Below are positions 16,784 through 24,799 of a stretch of DNA of 40,677 bases, piece by piece; position 1 is the first letter of the stretch, and each line of letters starts with the position of its first letter. The position numbers and the translations under genes are program-made. The notes beneath the pieces are model-generated. The model had not been told where the DNA came from and made no database searches. It worked only from the letters and a program-made list of their open reading frames with translations. The stretch spans positions 1 to 40,677 of the forward strand of contig CAKUDG010000029.1 in NCBI GenBank assembly GCA_934644965.1, written 5' to 3'. The DNA is from an uncultured Victivallales bacterium (lineage in GTDB: Bacteria > Verrucomicrobiota > Lentisphaeria > Victivallales > UBA1829).

Positions 16784-18841
16784 TCATTCCGCAGGTGCTT
16801 CGGCGTCGTTTGCCTTTGTGTCATTTGCCTTTGCGTCATTCGCCTTTGCCGCATCCTGTGCCGCCGGAGCATCAGGTGATTTGATAACGGCATCAGACGC
16901 AGGTGCAACGGCAGAGGAAGAGGGCGTGCTTTCCTCCTGCGGAGCAGGGAGATTCAGCAGATCGCGGATGTGGGCAACGTCGAGTGTTTCCTTATCCAGA
17001 AGTTCGTTGGCCAGTTTGTCCAGACGGTCCCGGTTTTCCGTAAGGATTTTCTCTGCCCTTGCCTTGCATTCGGAGACGATCCGTTTGATTTCGTTGTCGA
17101 TCTCCCTTGCCGTTTCCTCGCTGTAGGATTCGTTGCGCGTGATGTCCCGTCCGAGATAGATGTGTTCGGAGCGTTCCCCGTACTGAATGGTTCCGAGTTT
17201 TTCACTCATTCCGTAGGCGCAGACCATGGCATGAGCGATCTGAGTCGCCTGGGCGATGTCCTGCGAGGCGCCGCTTGTGACGTCTTTGAAGACAAGTTCT
17301 TCCGCAACACGTCCGCCCATGGTCATGGTGATGGTGTCCAGCATTTCCTGTTTGCTCCAGGAGTAACGGTCTTCGAGCGGCATGGTCATGGTGAGCCCGA
17401 GGGCCCGGCCGCGCGGAATGATGGTGACTTTATGAAGCGGCGTCGCATTCGGACAGAACAATGTGACAAGTGCATGTCCCGCCTCATGCCAGGCGGTCAG
17501 ACGGCGTTCCCGCTCGGTGATTTTCCTGCTGCGGCGTTCCCGTCCGAAACAGACTTTGTCCCTGGCTTCCTCCAGATCCTGCTGATTAGCGGCGCGGCGG
17601 TCGTTCCTGGCGGCGAGAAGCGCCGCTTCATTGATGAGGTTTGCCAGATCGGCGCCGCTGAATCCGGGCGTGGTTTTTGCGATGACGTCCAGATCGGCGG
17701 AGTCGTCCAGCTTGATGTTCCGGGCATGAACTTCCAGAATTTTACGCCGTCCTTTGATGTCGGGCAGATCAATCACGATCTGTCTGTCGAAACGTCCGGG
17801 TCTGAGCAGGGCGGGGTCCAGCACATCTGCGCGGTTGGTTGCGGCCAGCACGATGACTCCTTCCTGAGTTTCGAGTCCGTCCATTTCGACCAGCATGGCG
17901 TTCAGCGTCTGTTCCCGTTCGTCATGCCCCCCGCCGATTCCGGAGAAGCGCGAACGCCCCACCGCATCGATTTCATCAATGAAGATCAGGCAGGGAGCAT
18001 GTTTCCTCGCCTGTTCAAACATGTCTCTGACGCGGCTTGCGCCGACACCCACAAACATTTCCACAAAATCCGATCCGCTGATTGCGAAAAAAGGCACAGA
18101 TGCTTCTCCCGCAACGGCTTTGGCCAGAAGCGTCTTCCCCGTTCCCGGAGGTCCGGTGAGAAGCGCGCCCCGCGGAATTTTCCCGCCGAGCATCTTGAAT
18201 TTCAGAGGATCCCTCAGATAGTCGATGATTTCCTTGGTTTCCTCTTTGGCCTCATCGCATCCGGCGACATCGTCGAAACGTTTTCTGTGTTCATCGGGAA
18301 GAATCATTCTCGCCTTGCTTTTCCCGAACTGCATGGCTCCTCTGCCTGCGTTCCGAAGCTGACGGGAGAAGAGAAAATAAAGAAAGCCGATGATGATCAG
18401 ACCGATCAGAAGATTGACAAGCAGATCCTTCCACCAGTTGTCACGCTGAAGATATGTGACTTTGGTCTTCTGGAGCTTGGCCATCATGGAATCGGTGGCG
18501 TACACGCGTGTCGTGTAGGTGGGGTTGATCTGGCGCCCCGAGGAATCCCTGGAGATGGAGAGGTCCTGACCGCCTTCCTTCTTATCCCGTCTGAACTCGC
18601 CTTCAATGAGGAGAATAGTGTCGGATTCCGGCATGATTTTGGCACTGAGGATGTTGCCTTCATCCAGCTGTTTTTCGAATTCCGTCTGGTCCCAGTTTTC
18701 TCTGCTGGTGGAGAAGGACGGACTGAACAGAGCCAGAGAAAGGCCTACAAGGAAAATCAGAAGCCATGCAAAAAGTGCAATGGGCGGCCTTCTGGAGGGC
18801 AGGCCGCTTTGAGACTGTTTATTTTCAGGTTTGTCGTTCAT
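16784..18841 (-). CDS. ftsH: ATP-dependent zinc metalloprotease FtsH
   Basis: Membrane-anchored AAA+ protease that extracts and degrades membrane and regulatory proteins. It is 685 aa. Two membrane helices (about 21-40 and 140-158) flank a periplasmic domain. The AAA+ module has Walker A GPPGTGKT (230-237), Walker B LIFIDE (285-290), the pore motif FVGVGA and the SRH region ATNRADVLDPALLRPGRFD. The protease has the zinc motif HEAGH (452-456) and the third ligand Asp528 in SGASQDI. The extreme C-terminus is an Ala/Asp-rich tail with three KAND-type repeats encoded by 15-bp DNA repeats. It heads the ftsH-DUF167-mnmA operon. Confidence 0.97.
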   Translation of the reverse strand: MNDKPENKQSQSGLPSRRPPIALFAWLLIFLVGLSLALFSPSFSTSRENWDQTEFEKQLDEGNILSAKIMPESDTILLIEGEFRRDKKEGGQDLSISRDSSGRQINPTYTTRVYATDSMMAKLQKTKVTYLQRDNWWKDLLVNLLIGLIIIGFLYFLFSRQLRNAGRGAMQFGKSKARMILPDEHRKRFDDVAGCDEAKEETKEIIDYLRDPLKFKMLGGKIPRGALLTGPPGTGKTLLAKAVAGEASVPFFAISGSDFVEMFVGVGASRVRDMFEQARKHAPCLIFIDEIDAVGRSRFSGIGGGHDEREQTLNAMLVEMDGLETQEGVIVLAATNRADVLDPALLRPGRFDRQIVIDLPDIKGRRKILEVHARNIKLDDSADLDVIAKTTPGFSGADLANLINEAALLAARNDRRAANQQDLEEARDKVCFGRERRSRKITERERRLTAWHEAGHALVTLFCPNATPLHKVTIIPRGRALGLTMTMPLEDRYSWSKQEMLDTITMTMGGRVAEELVFKDVTSGASQDIAQATQIAHAMVCAYGMSEKLGTIQYGERSEHIYLGRDITRNESYSEETAREIDNEIKRIVSECKARAEKILTENRDRLDKLANELLDKETLDVAHIRDLLNLPAPQEESTPSSSAVAPASDAVIKSPDAPAAQDAAKANDAKANDTKANDAEAPAE
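16805..16849 (-). repeat. Three 15-bp tandem repeats encoding the FtsH tail
   Basis: Three consecutive 15-bp units (16805-16819, 16820-16834, 16835-16849) differ from each other at one or two bases. They encode the repeated A-K-A-N-D/T pentapeptide near the FtsH C-terminus. The repeat is in frame, so copy changes would lengthen or shorten the tail by five residues. Confidence 0.85.
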
Positions 18842-18990
18842 TTGATTCCGTTTCTGTGAATTGAATATACTATGCGGGACAGTGTCTTAGACAGCCCCCT
18901 CGGTGAAATGTGCTTTCTAAAAAAAACTTTTCTCCGCAGTCTGGTCTGAAAGAAGAAGACGGAATCCAAGCATTTCCCCCGGGAACAGTC

Positions 18991-19569
18991 TTACACCGTG
19001 CCTCTGACGACGTATTCCGCCGGACCCGCCGGGGAATGCAGATGCATCGAGGTCTCTTCCTGATCCCCTTTCTGAGTCTGGTAGACCAGCACCGCAATCA
19101 GCGCCGCCACCATGATAAGCAGAAGCAGGATGATGATGAAAAGCAGTTTCTGACTGAATTTGTTTCTGGCAATCTCTTCATTCTGAGTCGGTGCCAGTTT
19201 CTTGATCGTGGAGATTTCCCCCGCATCAATGTTGATTCCGGTCTGCGTTCTCATGACTGTGGTGACGGATTTGTCATCGCAGTCATACAGGAGTTCGACT
19301 CCGCCGATCTGCAGGATATCGCTGTTCTGGAGAACCTGTTCCGTGATGGGCACGTTGTTGACTCTGGTTCCGTTGGTGCTGCCCTGGTCCTTGAGAATAT
19401 AGGTGTTCCCGTCACGAATGAACGCGCAATGGTAGGTGCTGATGGTGGGGTCCTTGATACAGATGTCCCGTTCGTCCACCCTGCCTACGGTATGAAGATC
19501 TTTTGTCAGTTCAAAAGTCCTGCCCCTGAGTTGTTCAGAGAGGATAATCAGCTTTGGAACTCCAGCCAT
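18991..19569 (-). CDS. FHA-domain protein with a C-terminal membrane anchor
   Basis: Protein of 192 aa with an N-terminal forkhead-associated domain that should bind phosphothreonine peptides. The conserved FHA residues are Gly29-Arg30, Ser44-x2-His47 and Asn66-Gly67 (DPTISTYHC, DQGSTNGT). A linker leads to one strongly hydrophobic helix (about 139-161) and a short tail of about 30 residues outside the cytoplasm. The cytoplasmic FHA part suggests a docking protein in Ser/Thr kinase signalling or envelope assembly; no kinase gene is nearby. The start at 19569 has AGGAG about 6 nt upstream; an in-frame ATG at 19638 is less likely. Confidence 0.85.
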   Translation of the reverse strand: MAGVPKLIILSEQLRGRTFELTKDLHTVGRVDERDICIKDPTISTYHCAFIRDGNTYILKDQGSTNGTRVNNVPITEQVLQNSDILQIGGVELLYDCDDKSVTTVMRTQTGINIDAGEISTIKKLAPTQNEEIARNKFSQKLLFIIILLLLIMVAALIAVLVYQTQKGDQEETSMHLHSPAGPAEYVVRGTV

Positions 19570-19858
19570 TTGCTTCTCCTGTTGCTGTTTGTCGATGTCC
19601 ATCTGCTCCCGTCCGGGGGCTTGCTGAATACAATGCATCTTTCAATTATACTCTTGCAATATACACTCGTTTTTCAGCTTGAAAAGAGTCTTCCGAAAGA
19701 AAAACGAAAAAAAAAAAGAAAAAGAGATGCAAAAATGATGTTTTCCTTTCTGGAAATCCGCAGGGGGAACGTGTATATTGCTACTTTCACAGGTTTCCAA
19801 TGCGGGATTGTATAACGTACAGTAATAATAACATAAAAACTCTGAAAGAGGTAGAAAA

Positions 19859-21178
19859 ATGGCCGATTCCCTGAAAAATGCAATCAGTTTCGAGCGGGTG
19901 GAGACTGCTCCCTGTTCCTACAAAGTGGACTTCAAACTCCCCGCTGACGCGGTGGATAAAGTCTTTGCCGACGCGCTTAAGGAGGCAGGCAAACACGCTC
20001 TCATTCCCGGATTCCGCAAAGGGAAGGCACCCGCGGCGCTTGTCAGAGCGCGTTATGGGGAATATATTGCCGAAGATGTCGAAAAGCAGATCCAGAATGT
20101 TGCTTTTGAAAAGCTTTCGGAGGATCCTTCCGCCGATATCGTTTCTTTCGGTGCGATGAATGCGGAAAAGCATCCGGAAGCAGGGGCGGACTATGCGTTT
20201 TCCCTGGAAGTGGAATTTGCCCCGGAAATCAAAGTTCCTGAATACAAGGGCGCTGCACTGGAGGTCCCCGCCGGAGAAAGTGTCGAAGACATCCTGAAGA
20301 AACGTCTGGAACACATGAAGAATCTGTATTCCGACTATCTTGAGATTGAAGAGCCTGCGAAGGAAGGAGATCTGCTCAAAGTTTCCTATGAGAGCGATTT
20401 TGTTCTTCCCGAAGATGCGTCTGCGTCACTCCGCCGCAGTGTGAAGGCGGATGAGTCCTGGATCTGGCTGAACCAGCCGGAACAGTTCCCCGGTGTCATC
20501 GCCGCTCTGACCGGAGCCGTCAAAGGCGGGGAATATACCTTTACCGCCGAGTTTCCCGCCGACTGGAGAGAAAGCGGACTGCAGGGGAAATCGGTGTCCT
20601 ACCGCGTGAAAGTCCATGAAGCCCAGCGGAAAGTGCCGGTTTCCGATGAGGCGAAACTGGCGGAAAAGCTCGGTCTTGAAAATGTCGAGAAAATGCACGA
20701 GGAACTGAAGAAGGCCGCTGAACGGGAAGCGGAAGCTGCCAGGAAAGAAGCCCTCCGCACCAAAGCGCTCGAATATCTGCTGGAAAAGACGGAGGCGTTT
20801 CCGCTTCCGAAGGGAGTGCTTGCTTCAACCACGGAGCGGGAGTTCTCCCGTATCGCCGAACGTCTTGTCCGGAAGGAGGAGGATGTCGAAAAATTCAAGG
20901 CGGAAAAGGAAAAACATCTGGAAGAAGCCAAACGCCTGGCGGAGGAATATTTGCGCAAGTTCTTCATTCTCCGTAGAATTGCCCGGGATGAGAAGGTGGA
21001 AGTCTCCCGCGCCGAACTTGATGAGCAGATTCATGCCATGAGCCATTATATGGGCTACAAGGAGGCCGATGTACGCAAGATGCTGGAGCGCAACGGAGGA
21101 ATGGCCGAAATCCAGGCGGATATCCTCATGAGCAAGACTCTGGATGCGGTTGCGGCCGCGGCAAACGCCGCCTCCTGA
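19859..21178 (+). CDS. tig: Trigger factor
   Basis: Ribosome-bound chaperone and peptidyl-prolyl isomerase, 439 aa. The N-terminal ribosome-binding domain has the signature loop IPGFRKGKAPAALV. The middle region (about 155-245) corresponds to the PPIase domain but is degenerate, without the usual FKBP core motif. The C-terminal half is the long-helix chaperone domain rich in Lys and Glu. The start has the weak site GAGG about 8 nt upstream. It opens the tig-clpP-clpX cluster, a conserved order in bacteria. A TATAAC box lies near 19812 without a convincing -35. Confidence 0.95.
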   Translation: MADSLKNAISFERVETAPCSYKVDFKLPADAVDKVFADALKEAGKHALIPGFRKGKAPAALVRARYGEYIAEDVEKQIQNVAFEKLSEDPSADIVSFGAMNAEKHPEAGADYAFSLEVEFAPEIKVPEYKGAALEVPAGESVEDILKKRLEHMKNLYSDYLEIEEPAKEGDLLKVSYESDFVLPEDASASLRRSVKADESWIWLNQPEQFPGVIAALTGAVKGGEYTFTAEFPADWRESGLQGKSVSYRVKVHEAQRKVPVSDEAKLAEKLGLENVEKMHEELKKAAEREAEAARKEALRTKALEYLLEKTEAFPLPKGVLASTTEREFSRIAERLVRKEEDVEKFKAEKEKHLEEAKRLAEEYLRKFFILRRIARDEKVEVSRAELDEQIHAMSHYMGYKEADVRKMLERNGGMAEIQADILMSKTLDAVAAAANAAS

Positions 21179-21186
21179 AGATCTGC

Positions 21187-21210
21187 TGCCGGGAATTTTC
21201 CTTCCCGGCA
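21187..21210 (+). terminator. Hairpin between tig and clpP, possible attenuator
   Basis: A perfect 9-bp stem TGCCGGGAA/TTCCCGGCA with a 6-nt loop begins 8 nt after the tig stop. A T-rich stretch (CGTTTTCCCTTTTCCCC) follows. It could partly end tig transcription or stabilise the tig mRNA while allowing read-through into clpP. Confidence 0.6.
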
Positions 21211-21269
21211 CGTTTTCCCTTTTCCCCGTGAAAGAACTATAGATGAATTCAGATGGAAGGACAATGCTG

Positions 21270-21884
21270 ATGATAAGAAATTCCATGCTTGTTCCCATGG
21301 TTGTGGAGCAGACCGGCAGCGGCGAACGAGGTTACGATATCTACTCCCGGCTTCTGAAAGACCGGATCATCCTTCTGGGAACTCCGATCGATGATTCCGT
21401 GGCGAATCTGGTGGTGGCCGAGCTTTTGTATCTTCAGTCCGAAGACCCCAAAAAGGATATCAGCATGTACGTGAATTCCCCTGGGGGATCCGTGACGGCG
21501 GGACTTGCTATCTACGACACCATGCAGATGCTCAGCTGCGATGTCCGGACCTACTGCGTCGGACAGGCGGCAAGCATGGGCGCCGTCCTTCTCTGCGCCG
21601 GAGCAAAAGGCAAACGTTTTGCCTTGCCGAATTCACGGATTATGATTCATCAGCCCAGCGGAGGAAGCGAGGGAATGGCTTCCGATATTGAAATCCAGGC
21701 CAGAGAGATCCTGAAGATCAAATCCAGACTGAATTCCATCCTTGCCTATCACACGGGGCAGACGGCCGCGCGGATCGCGAAGGATGGAGACCGGGATTAT
21801 TTCATGTCCGCGGAGGAGGCCATGAAATACGGACTCGTGGACAGCGTTCTCACGCACAAGACTTCCTCCGGAATCAAGTCCTGA
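21270..21884 (+). CDS. clpP: ATP-dependent Clp protease proteolytic subunit
   Basis: Serine peptidase that forms the tetradecameric chamber of ClpXP. From this start it is 204 aa. Catalytic Ser102 is in GQAASMGAVLL, His127 in MIHQPSGG, and the Asp in the DGDRDYFMSAEEA segment. The N-terminal MLVPMVVEQTGSGERGYDIYSRLLKDRII is the usual ClpP start. The start at 21270 has AAGGA 8 nt upstream; ATGs at 21243 and 21264 are in frame but their spacing is poorer. It is followed by clpX after 34 nt. Confidence 0.95.
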   Translation: MIRNSMLVPMVVEQTGSGERGYDIYSRLLKDRIILLGTPIDDSVANLVVAELLYLQSEDPKKDISMYVNSPGGSVTAGLAIYDTMQMLSCDVRTYCVGQAASMGAVLLCAGAKGKRFALPNSRIMIHQPSGGSEGMASDIEIQAREILKIKSRLNSILAYHTGQTAARIAKDGDRDYFMSAEEAMKYGLVDSVLTHKTSSGIKS

Positions 21885-21918
21885 GCGATGTGAGCGAAGA
21901 GAAGGAGGAATCCGGATT

Positions 21919-23304
21919 ATGTCCGATCATAAGAGCGATGTCACGGGCGGAGGCGAGGAGCTGCGCTGCTCCTTCTGCGGACGTCCCGCATCCGATCCTG
22001 CCGTGGGGCAGCTGATTACCAGCCCGACTGGCGCCGCCGTCTGCCGCAACTGTGTCAACATCTGCGCGGATATTTTCAAGAACAATTCCGAATCCGGTGC
22101 GGCTTCCTCTGTGGGAATTTCCGGTTCGGTCGGAGCATTTGTCCGGAACCTGAAAGTTCCGGTTCCCGCGGAGATCAAGGCAGGGCTCGACAACTACATC
22201 GTAGGACAGGACAACGCCAAGAAAACTCTCGCCGTTGCCGTTTACAACCATTATAAACGCCTTCAGGCCCAGGCCGCAGGCGGAGCCGGAGGAGACGGCG
22301 TCGAAATCGAAAAAAGCAATGTGCTCCTCATCGGCCCCACCGGTTCCGGGAAAACCCTCATCGCAAGAACGCTCGCAAAAATGCTCGATGTGCCTTTCTG
22401 CATCACCGATGCCACAACTCTGACTGAAGCCGGATATGTGGGAGAAGATGTGGAAAACATCATTCTCCGTCTGGTTCAGGCCGCAGACTACGATGTGGAG
22501 CGGGCACAGATCGGAATCATTTATGTCGATGAAATCGACAAGATCGCCAGAAAGAGCGAAAATGTCTCCATCACCCGGGATGTCTCCGGTGAAGGAGTTC
22601 AGCAGGCCCTCCTGAAAATCCTGGAAGGAACGATTGCAAACGTTCCCCCGAAGGGCGGCAGGAAGCATCCGCAGCAGGAATATCTGCATGTGGATACGAC
22701 GAATATTCTGTTCATCTGCGGAGGTGCCTTTGTCGGACTGGACAAGCTCGTTCAGAGACGGGTCGGGCATCATGTCCTTGGTTTTTCCTCCTCCGTGGAG
22801 GGGAACGCTTCCGGAAACGGAGAGGCCGGAGCCGGACCGATCGGCGGGAACACTCCGGGGAAGCAGGCTCAACTCCTCGATCAAGAAAATATCCTCGGAT
22901 GTACAGAGCCGGAAGACCTTATCCATTACGGCCTGATTCCGGAATTCATCGGCCGTCTGCCTGTGGTGACGGCGCTGGAGCCTCTTGGGAAAGAAGAGCT
23001 TGTGAAAATTTTGACCGAACCGAAAAATGCGGTTGCCCGTCAGTTTGCAAAGCTTCTCGACATGGAGGGAGTGAAACTGAAGTTTGAAAAGGCCGCTCTG
23101 GAGGCTCTCGCCCAGAAGGCCTGTGAAAAAGGAACCGGCGCGCGCGGGCTGCGTTCCCTCCTGGAATCACTCATGACGGATATCATGTACAAGGTGCCCT
23201 CGGAAAAAGATATTTCCGAATGCATTATTACGGCAAGGACGGTCAATGGCGGCGAGCCTGTTCTCCGCCGCAGCCGCTCCACCAGAGCCCCGCAGAAGGG
23301 ATGA
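21919..23304 (+). CDS. clpX: ATP-dependent Clp protease ATP-binding subunit ClpX
   Basis: AAA+ unfoldase that feeds substrates, including ssrA-tagged proteins, to ClpP. It is 461 aa. The zinc-binding domain has Cys17, Cys20, Cys42 and Cys45. Walker A is GPTGSGKT (139-146), Walker B IIYVDEIDKI, and the pore loop GYVGEDVE is intact. The ClpP-docking loop reads LGF instead of IGF. It is followed by a Gly/Asn-rich insert of about 20 residues not found in E. coli ClpX. PEFIGRLPVV and KGTGARGLRSLLE complete the signature. A ribosome binding site (AGGAGG) lies upstream. Confidence 0.97.
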   Translation: MSDHKSDVTGGGEELRCSFCGRPASDPAVGQLITSPTGAAVCRNCVNICADIFKNNSESGAASSVGISGSVGAFVRNLKVPVPAEIKAGLDNYIVGQDNAKKTLAVAVYNHYKRLQAQAAGGAGGDGVEIEKSNVLLIGPTGSGKTLIARTLAKMLDVPFCITDATTLTEAGYVGEDVENIILRLVQAADYDVERAQIGIIYVDEIDKIARKSENVSITRDVSGEGVQQALLKILEGTIANVPPKGGRKHPQQEYLHVDTTNILFICGGAFVGLDKLVQRRVGHHVLGFSSSVEGNASGNGEAGAGPIGGNTPGKQAQLLDQENILGCTEPEDLIHYGLIPEFIGRLPVVTALEPLGKEELVKILTEPKNAVARQFAKLLDMEGVKLKFEKAALEALAQKACEKGTGARGLRSLLESLMTDIMYKVPSEKDISECIITARTVNGGEPVLRRSRSTRAPQKG

Positions 23305-23333
23305 TTTCCCCGCATCCATCCTTTACTTCTTCT

Positions 23334-23374
23334 TCCCGTTCCCGCTTCCTCATGAGCTGAGAACGGGATTTTTT
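23334..23374 (+). terminator. Rho-independent terminator after clpX
   Basis: The 8-bp stem TCCCGTTC (23334-23341) and GAACGGGA (23361-23368) encloses a 19-nt loop. Six T follow immediately. It lies 30 nt beyond the clpX stop and ends the tig-clpP-clpX cluster. Confidence 0.85.
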
Positions 23375-23514
23375 CCTCTTCCGCCCAGAAGAGAAGTCGT
23401 AAATGAGAAGCCTTCGCAGACGACGGCCTTGAGAGAGAATTTTCGGCGGGAAAGAGAGAGAATTTTTTTTGTGTGAAGAGCTCCCTTGTAAAACCCGCTG
23501 CGGGAGATGGGAAT

Positions 23515-24549
23515 TCAGGATCCGGAAGCCGTCAGAAGCATGGACTCCTCCACACGGTGGAGCGGACTTTCCCCCGCAAGGACCCGTTTGAAATCCGAAA
23601 TGACAAAATCAGCCATTCTCCGGAGCTCGTCATTCAGGGAGCCTGCGATGTGCGGAGAGAGCCGGACGTTCGGAAGAGTATACAGACGGGATCCGGGGAG
23701 GGGAGGTTCCGGCCAGGTGACGTCAAGAAGGGCCGTGAGGTCCGGCCGCCTTTCCAGGACATCGCAGAGTTCGGATTCGTTGACCTGCCGTCCGCGTCCG
23801 GTGTTGATGAAGACGGCATGATCGCGCATGGAAGAGAAGAGCCTGGCGTTCAGCACCCCCGCATTGTCGTCTCGGTCCGGGAAATGGTTGCTGATGACTT
23901 TTGCGGTCCGGAAGGCTTCTTCCAGCGAGACCGTCCTCTTTTCCGGATGCGAAGGAATCACAATTACTTCCAGGTCATACTCTTTCAGAAGTTCCTGTAC
24001 CCGGCTTGAAATGGCCCCGGCTCCCAGAAGAGCCACTCTTTCCCCATACGCGCCGCAGCCCGCCTTCTGACTTCGCCAGCCTTCCGGACTGCAGATGGAC
24101 AAGCGGAAATAATTCTTCAGGGAAAGAATGATCTGAGCCACCGTGAATTCCGCCACAGGCAGAGCATTCGCTCTCCACGCGCTGATCACAGATATTCCGT
24201 GTTTCAGAAGCGGCCGGCAGAATGCGTCCGTGGCTCCGGCGGCATAGAAAAGCGCCTTCAGGGATTTCATGCGCTCAAGCTGCGCATCCGAGAGAGAAAA
24301 CATGCCCCAGGTGGAAAACAGAAACTCGATCCCGCTCATGTCTGTTTTTTCAATACTTTCAGGCGTCATGATTTCCGGAAGAAAATCCGCCAGAGTTTTG
24401 AGTTCCCTGATCCGTTCTTCTCCGTAGACCCGTTCGATATTGGAAGGGTCTGCGCAGAGAAAAGCCGCTTTTCTTTTTTCTCCAGATCCTCTTTCCCGCG
24501 GATGAGGTTCCGCTCCGGGAAGGGAATAATCTTTTACTACCGCGTTCAT
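23515..24549 (-). CDS. D-isomer-specific 2-hydroxyacid dehydrogenase family protein
   Basis: NAD(P)-dependent oxidoreductase of 344 aa that should interconvert a D-2-hydroxy acid and a 2-oxo acid. The Rossmann motif is LLGAGAISSRV (Gly176-x-Gly178). The catalytic residues are Arg252 (NTGRGRQVNE), Glu281 (DVTWPEPPLPG) and His300 (SPHIAGS). The substrate domain starts with MNAVVKDYSLPG and is not specific enough to name a substrate. It is the last gene of the seven-gene minus-strand unit, 250 bp downstream of the heparinase-type gene. The start at 24549 has AGGA upstream; a farther in-frame ATG (24624) would add 25 residues before the conserved domain. Confidence 0.88.
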   Translation of the reverse strand: MNAVVKDYSLPGAEPHPRERGSGEKRKAAFLCADPSNIERVYGEERIRELKTLADFLPEIMTPESIEKTDMSGIEFLFSTWGMFSLSDAQLERMKSLKALFYAAGATDAFCRPLLKHGISVISAWRANALPVAEFTVAQIILSLKNYFRLSICSPEGWRSQKAGCGAYGERVALLGAGAISSRVQELLKEYDLEVIVIPSHPEKRTVSLEEAFRTAKVISNHFPDRDDNAGVLNARLFSSMRDHAVFINTGRGRQVNESELCDVLERRPDLTALLDVTWPEPPLPGSRLYTLPNVRLSPHIAGSLNDELRRMADFVISDFKRVLAGESPLHRVEESMLLTASGS

Positions 24550-24799
24550 GTGGGGAAATCCTTTATTTTGTCTTTTTTTTGCGTGAAGCGAGGGGAGGGG
24601 GAATTGGATGTGAAGCCCCTCCATAAGAGACGTATCATGAGAATGAAGTGACGAAAATCAGAGAAACGCCCTCTTAGCGATGTTTCCTTTTGTTTTTGCT
24701 GGGGGGACCTGCTGCTTTGTTGGCTTGGTCCCTTTGTATTCTGTTTGTTCTTTCTTTTCTCTATAAGTTTTTCCCGTTCCGTCTGCGTCCGGATGTGCA

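Noticed and set aside
16970..18859. 629-aa open frame on plus, antisense to ftsH
   Set aside because: ftsH has every catalytic motif on minus; the plus frame has none.
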